NCBI GenBank assembly: GCA_947367725.1
Contig: CANBFZ010000108.1
Location: forward strand, 1 to 6,604
Source: an uncultured Eubacterium sp.
Lineage (GTDB): Bacteria; Bacillota; Clostridia; Peptostreptococcales; Anaerovoracaceae
Length of the DNA stretch: 6,604 bases
Direction: 5' to 3'
Part shown: one piece after another, positions 1-5,837 of the stretch
Layout of the letters: every line of letters starts with the position of its first letter
Numbering within the stretch: position 1 is the stretch's first letter
Program-made: the position numbers and the translations under genes
Notes under the pieces: generated by a model
The model's input: only the letters and a program-made list of their open reading frames with translations
The model's database searches: none
What the model was told of the DNA's origin: nothing

Positions 1-41
1 GTATGGGTTTCTATGGTTCTAAAAATTTTTCTTGCTTTCAA
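1..41 (-). CDS. N-terminal fragment of a proline racemase-family protein (divergent gene, runs off left edge)
   Basis: Reading the minus strand from a TTG at 41 gives MKARKIFRTIETH, and the last two bases (AC) make the next residue Thr. The pattern 'short basic start, then hydrophobic residue-x-x-I-(D/E)-x-H-T' is the usual opening of proline racemase, 4-hydroxyproline 2-epimerase and trans-3-hydroxyproline dehydratase, which continue with a G-E-(P/A) motif outside this window. The start is supported by AGAAAGGA on the minus strand (58 to 51) with a 9-nt gap. The nearest minus-strand ATG (51-49) is in another frame and stops after ten codons. The frame stays open upstream to a TAA at 131-129, but only the TTG has a ribosome site. 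These are cytosolic, cofactor-free enzymes using paired cysteines to move an alpha proton. Only 14 residues are visible, so family is likely but exact activity cannot be told. Confidence 0.55.
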   Translation of the reverse strand, partial: MKARKIFRTIETH

Positions 42-50
42 TGCTGCACA

Positions 51-58
51 TCCTTTCT
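51..58 (-). promoter_or_regulatory. Ribosome binding site of the divergent gene
   Basis: The minus strand reads AGAAAGGA here, complementary to the 16S 3' end, with 9 nt before the TTG at 41. It is the main support for choosing that non-ATG start, because the frame has no ATG nearby. Confidence 0.5.
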
Positions 59-86
59 GTATTGGTGCTGTATCTGCCGCAGATGG

Positions 87-137
87 TGTGTCTAAAATGA
101 CGCGCACAATGAGAGAAACCGTGTCGTTTTAGACACA
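87..137. promoter_or_regulatory. Paired inverted operator-like palindromes in the divergent intergenic region
   Basis: TGTGTCTAAAA (87-97) is repeated as its perfect reverse complement at 127-137. With two G-T wobbles the match extends to 18 bp per arm (87-104 and 120-137) around a 15-nt centre. Each arm is itself a palindrome: GTGTC-TAAAAT-GACGC (88-103, one mismatch) and GTGTC-GTTTTA-GACAC (121-136, perfect 5-bp arms). The centres are 33 bp apart, close to three helical turns, which would place two bound dimers on the same DNA face. This architecture (GC-containing half-sites, A/T centre, two phased copies) is typical of a dimeric transcription factor, such as a repressor or an enhancer-binding activator with a Fis-type HTH. 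There is no T-run after either arm, so it is not an intrinsic terminator. It lies about 46 bp from the racemase-like start and about 160 bp from the dehydrogenase start, so it could serve both. The regulator is not in the window. Confidence 0.6.
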
Positions 138-281
138 ATTCGGCGACAATATGTTCTTTCGATCTTTATTTTATCATAGAAAAGGAATTCCCTGGCGTGA
201 CTTTTTGTCAAGACCGGGTGGAAGTTCAGGCGCTACCAAAAGGGCAGACATTTGATGTAAAATAGAATGGAAAGAGGACGA

Positions 282-289
282 AGAAAGGA
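282..289 (+). promoter_or_regulatory. Ribosome binding site of the shikimate dehydrogenase-like gene
   Basis: AGAAAGGA lies 8 nt before the ATG at 298 and fixes that start. The surrounding leader (about 265-290) is purine-rich. Confidence 0.6.
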
Positions 290-297
290 ACGCTGCA

Positions 298-1095
298 ATG
301 CACATCGAATATGCGCTAATTGGGAAATCTTTGGGACACAGTTGGTCCCGGTTCATTCACGAGCGAATTGCGTCTTATCAATATGAACTATTAAGCATGG
401 GCGAAGAAGATTTTGAAATCCTGCTTGAAGAAAGGAATTTCAAGGGACTCAATGTTACCATTCCATATAAACAGAAGGTCATTCCATACTGTGATGTCTT
501 GTCGCCTGGCGCCAAAGCCATCGGCAGTGTGAATGTGGTGTATCGGGATGAGAACGGCATGCTGCACGGCTATAACACAGACTATTATGGTCTGCGGTAT
601 CTTTGCACCTGTGCTGGTGTAGCGGTAGCAGGGAAGACCGTTGCCGTACTTGGAAGCGGTGGTACCAGCAAAACTGCACAGAAAGCAGCGGCAGATATGG
701 GCGCGGCACAGATTTTGGTGGTATCCAGAAATGGTAGTGTCAATTATGACACAATCAAAGACAGGGAAGATATTGAAGTGTTAATCAATACAACGCCTGT
801 AGGGATGTATCCGAACACAGAAGCAGCGCCGCTGGACTTGCGGGATCTACCGGGTGTTTCGCAGGTGGTGGACGTGATTTACAATCCTGCACCCACAAAA
901 CTGATACAGCAGGCACAGCATAGAAATCTTGTGGCAGCAGGCGGTCTTGCAATGCTGGTAGCGCAGGCAAAATACACAAGAGACATCTTCTTAGGCGGCG
1001 GAGAACCTGCATTGCCACAGGGCGAAGATGCAGAAATTACACAGATGACAGACCTGATCAAGAAACAGTTGGCACAGGATTTGCGTAATAGTTAG
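298..1095 (+). CDS. aroE: Shikimate dehydrogenase-like NAD(P)-dependent oxidoreductase
   Basis: The product has 265 residues, near the usual 270-290 of AroE, with both domains complete. Substrate domain: GKSLGHSWS with the shikimate-binding S15-x-S17, NVTIPYK with catalytic Lys58, Asn79, and GYNTD with catalytic Asp95. Nucleotide domain: VLGSGGTSKTA glycine-rich loop (starting near residue 117) followed by VVSR, then NTTPVGMYPN (164-173), DVIYNP, and GLAMLVAQA with substrate-binding Gln223. The family reduces 3-dehydroshikimate to shikimate in chorismate synthesis; quinate/shikimate dehydrogenases run the reverse reaction in catabolism. Asn79 is followed by Val, where most AroE proteins have Thr (GAVNT). 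It is first in an operon with a GRE and a B12-mutase module and has no other aromatic-pathway gene beside it, so a catabolic role on shikimate, quinate or a look-alike is inferred. The family call is very secure, the substrate is not. Confidence 0.9.
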   Translation: MHIEYALIGKSLGHSWSRFIHERIASYQYELLSMGEEDFEILLEERNFKGLNVTIPYKQKVIPYCDVLSPGAKAIGSVNVVYRDENGMLHGYNTDYYGLRYLCTCAGVAVAGKTVAVLGSGGTSKTAQKAAADMGAAQILVVSRNGSVNYDTIKDREDIEVLINTTPVGMYPNTEAAPLDLRDLPGVSQVVDVIYNPAPTKLIQQAQHRNLVAAGGLAMLVAQAKYTRDIFLGGGEPALPQGEDAEITQMTDLIKKQLAQDLRNS

Positions 1096-1123
1096 GCAGA
1101 ACGAAAGAAAGAGGTATCACAGG

Positions 1124-2044
1124 ATGATCTTCAATATTCAAAAATGTTCCATTCATGATGGAGATGGTCTGCGGACCTTGGTATTTTTTAAGGGATGCCC
1201 GCTGCGGTGTTTGTGGTGTGCCAATCCCGAATCGCAGCATTATCAAAAAGAAATCCTGGAATCCCCAGTTCGCTGTGTTGGCTGCAACGTATGCAGAACT
1301 GTCTGCCCGCAGGGCGCGATTCAGGAGGACGGCAGGATTGACAGAACGTTATGTGACAACTGTTTTGCCTGCATCGATGTGTGCTATGCCGATTCTAAGA
1401 AAATTGCCGGAACAGACTATACAGTAGAAGCACTTTACCAGGAAATCGAAAAAGATAAAGGCTTTTATACCAGGTATGGCGGCGGAGTGACTTTCTCAGG
1501 CGGCGAGCCTTTGACCCATGGGTCGTTTTTGACACAGATTGCAAAGCGCTGTAAAGAGGGGAATCTACATGTTATGGTAGAGAGCTGCGGCTATGCCAAA
1601 TATGAAGAGTTTGCGCCAGCACTGCCTTACATTGACGCCATGTTTATGGATATCAAGCAGATAGATGCAGAGAAGCATAAAGCCATGACCGGTGCGGACA
1701 ACGCATTGATTTTGGAAAATATTCGGCGGATTGCTGCCTTTGGAATTCCAATTACCGCAAGAACACCAGTCATTCCCGGCTATACCGATCAGCTGGAGAA
1801 CATAGAAGGCATCGCTAGATTTATCGCGGAGGTGCCCGGCATCAAGGCGTATGAACTGCTGGCTTATCATGAATTCGGAAAGCCAAAGTATCAGGCGCTG
1901 GGAAAAGCGTATCCGCTGGAAGGGGTAAAACCGCCAACAGACGAGGCAATGCGGGAACTGGTGCGCCGCGCCAATCAAATATTAGAACCAAGTGGAAAAG
2001 AATGTTTTTGGACAAAAGATAATATAAAGGAGGTAGTCAAATGA
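1124..2044 (+). CDS. Glycyl radical enzyme activase (radical SAM)
   Basis: The 306-residue protein has the standard build of the larger GRE activases. The radical SAM cluster motif is CPLRCLWC: Cys25-x3-Cys29-x2-Cys32. A ferredoxin-like insert carries two further 4Fe-4S motifs, Cys51-x2-Cys54-x2-Cys57-x3-Cys61 and Cys77-x2-Cys80-x2-Cys83-x3-Cys87. The SAM-binding GGE motif is FSGGEPL (124-130). It would reductively cleave S-adenosylmethionine and abstract hydrogen from the partner's glycine, here the GRE encoded directly downstream. Three clusters imply strict anaerobiosis. An AAAGAGG site ends 9 nt before the ATG, 28 bp after the dehydrogenase stop. Its stop overlaps the GRE start as ATGA, so the two are probably translationally coupled. 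The partner's substrate cannot be read from the activase. Confidence 0.95.
   Translation: MIFNIQKCSIHDGDGLRTLVFFKGCPLRCLWCANPESQHYQKEILESPVRCVGCNVCRTVCPQGAIQEDGRIDRTLCDNCFACIDVCYADSKKIAGTDYTVEALYQEIEKDKGFYTRYGGGVTFSGGEPLTHGSFLTQIAKRCKEGNLHVMVESCGYAKYEEFAPALPYIDAMFMDIKQIDAEKHKAMTGADNALILENIRRIAAFGIPITARTPVIPGYTDQLENIEGIARFIAEVPGIKAYELLAYHEFGKPKYQALGKAYPLEGVKPPTDEAMRELVRRANQILEPSGKECFWTKDNIKEVVK
2026..2034 (+). promoter_or_regulatory. Strong ribosome binding site of the glycyl radical enzyme
   Basis: AAAGGAGGT, a near-perfect Shine-Dalgarno sequence, lies inside the last codons of the activase with 6 nt before the ATG at 2041. The GRE is therefore likely made in greater amount than its activase. 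Confidence 0.75.
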
Positions 2045-4398
2045 TTTCTGAAAGAATAATAAGATTAAGTGAAAAGGTAAGAGATACACCCGTTACCATC
2101 TGTCTGGATAGAGCCAGATTGGTGACAGAGTTTTACAGCCAGCCATCCATGGAGCCGTTCCTGCTTCGCAGAGCAAAATCCTTTGCGTATGTGCTGGATC
2201 ATAAGAAAATTTTTATTGCAGAGGATTCCATTTTAGCCGGACATCTGGCGTCCATGTTTCATGGTGCGCCGCTGTACCCAGATATGACCGCATGGCTGCG
2301 TGATGATTTAGAAGAGCTGGACACCAGAAAGTCTGATAATCTGCAGTTTTTACCGGGAGAAAAGGAAGAACTGCGGCAGATTGTGAAGAAGTGGGAAGGC
2401 AGAGCCTTTGGCGATTTGACGGCTGCGCTTTCTGAAACGGAAATCGATACCATGGTAGACATCGGCGTGTTTACGAAAGGCGTTTCCAACAAGTCCACCA
2501 TGAACCATGCGCCGTTTTATGATGAACTGGTAACAAAAGGATACCGTTACTATATTGACCAGTGCAAAGCAAACATCGCTGCCATTGATCACATGGATAT
2601 TGAAAAGATGGAGCAGCGTTATACATGGGAATCCATGATCATCGTGATGGAGGCGATCATTCGCTTTGCCCACAGATATGCAGAACTGGCAGAACAGACG
2701 GCAGCCGTCTGCAGCGATGCAGAGAGAAAGCAGCAGCTTCTGACCATGGCGGAAAACTGCAGAATCGTACCAGAATACGCACCGAAGAATTTCTATCAGG
2801 CAGTACAGCTTGTTTGGTTTACCCACTTGGCGCTGCAGATGGAATATAACAGCAACGACAACTGCATTGGCAGATTTGACCAGTATATGTACCCGTTCTA
2901 TGAAAAAGATTTGACAGATGGCGTCAGCGAGGCGTTCATCGCGGATCTGGTACACGAATTCAAGCTGAAAGTGGCAGAACTGTGGGAGGTCAGAACCACC
3001 AGAGAGTCCATCGCTTATCCGGGCTGTCCGCTGTGGATTCATATGATGATCGGCGGTGTGCTGCCTGATGGCAGCGACGGCTGCAACGATTTGACCAGAC
3101 TGATTCTCCACTGTATGGAAGACCTGCAGACCAAAGAGCCTTGCGTATCGTTCCGTTACCACGACGGGGTGGATGAAGAAACCTTTAGACTGGCACTGTC
3201 TGTGGCAAGAAAAGGTGGCAGCCATCCTGCATTTTTCAACGACAGCACCAATATTTCTCATCTGCTTTCTCTGGGACATTCACTGGAAGACGCAAGAAAC
3301 TGGGGGATCTGCGGCTGTATCGAGCCGAGTGTGCCGGGGATCACGGACTTCCAGTCCAATGCGGGCTACTTCAATCCGAGCAAGGTCTTTGAGATTACTT
3401 TGAACAACGGCGTGGATCCGCTGACCGGAAAGCAGATCGGTCTTGAAACCGGCGATGTACGGCAGTTTACTTCCACTGAACAATTGATGGATGCTTATGC
3501 AAAACAGCAGGATTACTTCATGGATCAGTTTGTGAAACTCTTTGACAGAATTGTATCCTGCCACGCATGGACGGCGCCGACGATTACAGGCTCCTGCTTT
3601 ACCCACGGCTGTATTGAAAAGGGGAAAGTCCTGCAGCGCAAAGGGGCGGATCATAGATATTCTGCCATTGCGATTACAGGGATTGCAAATATTGCAGACT
3701 CCCTGGCAGCCATTGAGGAATGTGTATTTAACAAAAAATATCTGACGATGCACGAACTGATGGATCTGCTGGCGACTGATTTTGAGGGAAAAGAAAATAT
3801 GCGGCAGCTGTTAATCAATAGAGCGCCAAAGTACGGCAATGATATTGATACGGTAGATGCTTACGCCCACTGGCTGACAAAGCTTTGCAATGACCAGATT
3901 ACGAAGCATACCGATGGCAGAGACGCTAAATATACGATGGTAATTTCCACGCAGTCCTACAACGTAGTACTGGGACAGCTGATCGGCGCACTGCCAGATG
4001 GAAGAAAAGCATATTCTGCCCTTGCTGACAATGCATCGCCGATGATCGGTATGGACGTCAATGGACCGACCGCTGTGATGAAATCCCTTGGAAAAACCGA
4101 TCCGCTGCTGGCACAGAGCGGCGTTCTGGTCAACCAGAGATTTGATCCTGCGGTAGTGAAGGGCGATAAGGGACTGGACATTATCGAAACGGTTGTACGT
4201 ACGTATTTTGAGGATGAACACGGACAGCATATTCAGCTCAACGTAGTAGACGACGATACGCTGCGGGCAGCACAGAAAGAACCGCAGAAGTACCGCAACA
4301 TTCTGGTTCGAGTAGCGGGATATTCCGCTTACTTTGTGGATCTGGAAAAAGACATTCAGGATAATATTATTGCAAGAACTGTGCAGCAGTCACTGTAA
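2041..4398 (+). CDS. Glycyl radical enzyme, dehydratase/C-C or C-X lyase type, substrate unknown
   Basis: The 785 residues span the full PFL-like domain and C-terminal glycine-radical domain, within the usual 780-850. The glycyl radical motif is RVAGYSA with Gly760, 25 residues from the end. The thiyl-radical Cys426 sits in CGCIEP, with general-base candidate Glu428 two residues on, the Cys-x-Glu pattern of glycerol dehydratase, choline TMA-lyase and hydroxyproline dehydratase. His156 in NHAP matches the position of a substrate-contacting His in glycerol dehydratase. The GRFDQYMYPFY (277-287) and GIANIADSLAAI segments are typical of this clade. Pocket positions differ: the common E-S-N-G-H-S before GR is E-Y-N-S-N-D here (268-273), Asp-Asp before CIE is Thr521-His522-Gly, and the GGARYN loop is KGADHRY (534-540). 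Cys424 adds a second cysteine beside the catalytic one. Fold and radical mechanism are secure. Whether it eliminates water, cleaves C-C or C-N, or decarboxylates is open, and the pocket argues against the well-known substrates. Confidence 0.93.
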   Translation: MISERIIRLSEKVRDTPVTICLDRARLVTEFYSQPSMEPFLLRRAKSFAYVLDHKKIFIAEDSILAGHLASMFHGAPLYPDMTAWLRDDLEELDTRKSDNLQFLPGEKEELRQIVKKWEGRAFGDLTAALSETEIDTMVDIGVFTKGVSNKSTMNHAPFYDELVTKGYRYYIDQCKANIAAIDHMDIEKMEQRYTWESMIIVMEAIIRFAHRYAELAEQTAAVCSDAERKQQLLTMAENCRIVPEYAPKNFYQAVQLVWFTHLALQMEYNSNDNCIGRFDQYMYPFYEKDLTDGVSEAFIADLVHEFKLKVAELWEVRTTRESIAYPGCPLWIHMMIGGVLPDGSDGCNDLTRLILHCMEDLQTKEPCVSFRYHDGVDEETFRLALSVARKGGSHPAFFNDSTNISHLLSLGHSLEDARNWGICGCIEPSVPGITDFQSNAGYFNPSKVFEITLNNGVDPLTGKQIGLETGDVRQFTSTEQLMDAYAKQQDYFMDQFVKLFDRIVSCHAWTAPTITGSCFTHGCIEKGKVLQRKGADHRYSAIAITGIANIADSLAAIEECVFNKKYLTMHELMDLLATDFEGKENMRQLLINRAPKYGNDIDTVDAYAHWLTKLCNDQITKHTDGRDAKYTMVISTQSYNVVLGQLIGALPDGRKAYSALADNASPMIGMDVNGPTAVMKSLGKTDPLLAQSGVLVNQRFDPAVVKGDKGLDIIETVVRTYFEDEHGQHIQLNVVDDDTLRAAQKEPQKYRNILVRVAGYSAYFVDLEKDIQDNIIARTVQQSL

Positions 4399-4404
4399 CT
4401 TACC

Positions 4405-4410
4405 AGGAGG
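4405..4410 (+). promoter_or_regulatory. Ribosome binding site that selects a TTG start
   Basis: AGGAGG with 8 nt to the TTG at 4419. The TTG places Met directly before the conserved EYAVLIDFGSTYTK start of the ATPase fold. The nearby ATG (4426) is out of frame. Confidence 0.7.
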
Positions 4411-4418
4411 AACCCACT

Positions 4419-5837
4419 TTGGAATATGCAGTACTCATAGATTTCGGAAGCACCTACACCAAAGTGGTGTGCGTGGATCTAAAGGCGCGGTGTATCGTGC
4501 TGCGGGATCAAGTACCTTCCACGGTGCATGAGGATGCCGCCATCGGTCTTGCACAGTGCTTTCAAGCCGCCAAGTCTGTTTTGGGAAGCACGCATTTTGA
4601 AGGGGCGTTGAAGCTGGCAACCAGCAGCGCCGCAGGCGGGCTTCGCATGGCGGTTGCAGGACTGACCAGGTCCCTCAGCATTGAGGCGGGACGCAATGCG
4701 GCATTCAGTGCAGGCGGCAAGCTAATGTGCTGCAAAGCAGGCTTGCTGTCCGAAGCGGATTTGCAGGAACTTTCCTGCGCCGGCGCGGAAATTCTTCTAT
4801 TTTGCGGTGGCTATGAGAAGGGAAATACAAAGCTGCTTCTGCAGAACGGGATGCGTATCAGTGATAGCGCGCTGACAATACCAGTTATCTATGCGGGGAA
4901 TTCTGAAGTTGCCCAGGACATACGCGGCATGCTTTCACGCAAGGGAAAAGAATGTTTTCTAGCGGAGAATATCATACCGAACGTTGGCAAGCTGCATATT
5001 GAGCCCACTGCTGAGATTATCCGAGATTTGTTTATGAAACGGATCACCAATATGAAGGGGGTCGGCAAAGTGCAGCGTATGCTAGCAGGTGCGATTGTCC
5101 CCACACCTGCCGCTGTCTTGGCAGCAGGAGAACTTCTCTGCCGGGGTACCGACGAGGAACCAGGCATTGGTGCATTTATGATGGCAGACATCGGCGGTGC
5201 GACGACGGACATTTACTCCTATGGAGAGAACGAATCTTTTCCAGGCGCAAAGGTGGTTGGTATACCGCAGCCTTTTGCCAAACGTACGGTAGAGGGAGAT
5301 ATGGGCATGCGGGAATCCGCAGTGTGCCTAGTGCAGGAAGTCGGAGAAACAGTATTTGCGCAGCAGTGCGGCGTTACAGAAGCACTTTTACAGGCAGCGA
5401 TACAGAAACGAATCCATTCCACAGCGTATATCGCAGAGGATGCAGCGCAGAGGCAGATTGACCGCAACATTGCTGAACACGCGGTGCGAATTTCTGCAAG
5501 GCGGCATGCTGGCTGCGTCACAAAGGAATTTAACGACGGATGTAAACTGGTACAGCGCGGAAAGAACCTGACCGGCATAAAAACAATCATCGGTACCGGT
5601 GGCATTCTTGTAAACGGAAAACAGCCGGAAGCTATTTTGCGCGGGGCATTGGTACAGCCTGCGGAAATGAATCGAATTCTGCTGCCAAAAGACGCAGCGG
5701 TGTGTATCGACCGGGATTATGTATTCTTTGCGGCGGGCTTACTGCGCGCATATGATCCGGATGCAGCCCTTGCCATCATGAAACGAAGCATCGGCATGCT
5801 GCCGGAAAGAAAGGACTTACATGGATATTCAGATTAA
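4419..5837 (+). CDS. MutL/GlmL-type ATPase associated with an adenosylcobalamin mutase
   Basis: The 472-residue protein matches the glutamate mutase accessory protein family (GlmL/MutL; unrelated to mismatch-repair MutL). It has an ASKHA (actin/Hsp70-like) ATPase fold: phosphate-1 loop IDFGSTYTK (7-15), the family segment TSSAAGGLRMA (68-78), phosphate-2 loop DIGGATTD (257-264), KRTVEGDMGMR (288-298), and adenosine loop IIGTGGI (390-396). TPAAVL just before the second phosphate loop is also family-typical. Such proteins accompany glutamate mutase, 2-methyleneglutarate mutase-like and other B12 mutases and are thought to reactivate them by exchanging damaged cobalamin. Its presence is the main evidence that the operon makes a B12-dependent mutase. 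It starts 20 bp after the GRE stop, and its last 17 bases overlap the next gene in another frame. Family is confident; its client is inferred to be the next gene product. Confidence 0.88.
   Translation: MEYAVLIDFGSTYTKVVCVDLKARCIVLRDQVPSTVHEDAAIGLAQCFQAAKSVLGSTHFEGALKLATSSAAGGLRMAVAGLTRSLSIEAGRNAAFSAGGKLMCCKAGLLSEADLQELSCAGAEILLFCGGYEKGNTKLLLQNGMRISDSALTIPVIYAGNSEVAQDIRGMLSRKGKECFLAENIIPNVGKLHIEPTAEIIRDLFMKRITNMKGVGKVQRMLAGAIVPTPAAVLAAGELLCRGTDEEPGIGAFMMADIGGATTDIYSYGENESFPGAKVVGIPQPFAKRTVEGDMGMRESAVCLVQEVGETVFAQQCGVTEALLQAAIQKRIHSTAYIAEDAAQRQIDRNIAEHAVRISARRHAGCVTKEFNDGCKLVQRGKNLTGIKTIIGTGGILVNGKQPEAILRGALVQPAEMNRILLPKDAAVCIDRDYVFFAAGLLRAYDPDAALAIMKRSIGMLPERKDLHGYSD
5808..5815 (+). promoter_or_regulatory. 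Ribosome binding site inside the MutL-type gene
   Basis: AGAAAGGA with 5 nt to the ATG at 5821. It lies within the coding region of the upstream gene and supports a real 17-bp gene overlap with coupled translation. Confidence 0.65.

Noticed and set aside
62..78. Another sigma-54-like match (TTGG, ten bases, GC)
   Set aside because: GG and GC are correctly spaced, but flanking matches are poor. It lies upstream of the operator pair and would start transcription inside it, more than 200 bases before the first gene.
87..137. Stem-loop as an intrinsic terminator
   Set aside because: No T-run follows the stem on either strand, and the stem is A/T-rich in its middle.
143..177. Possible sigma-70 promoter (GCGACA with TATTTT)
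   Set aside because: Only four of six matches in each box and an 18-bp spacer in A/T-rich DNA; not better than chance.
193..209. Possible sigma-54 promoter (CTGGCGTGACTTTTTGT)
   Set aside because: It resembles the -24 element, but the position 10 bases after GG is TG rather than GC, so the invariant spacing fails.
1565..1978. 137-codon minus-strand frame
   Set aside because: Antisense to the activase, with no motif; coincidental open frame.
2350..3279. 309-codon open frame on the minus strand
   Set aside because: It lies wholly inside the GRE gene, whose product has clear family motifs. The antisense translation shows no recognisable motifs, so it is a shadow of the real frame.
2041..4398. 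Naming the GRE as hydroxyproline dehydratase (HypD), choline lyase (CutC) or glycerol dehydratase
   Set aside because: General clade features agree, but the N-G-H-S, Asp-Asp and GGARYN positions differ. The usual neighbours (pyrroline-carboxylate reductase, microcompartment shell genes, propanediol dehydrogenase) are absent from the window.
4419..5837. DNA mismatch-repair MutL
   Set aside because: Name clash only; the sequence has ASKHA ATPase loops (IDFGSTYTK, DIGGATTD), not GHKL ATPase motifs.
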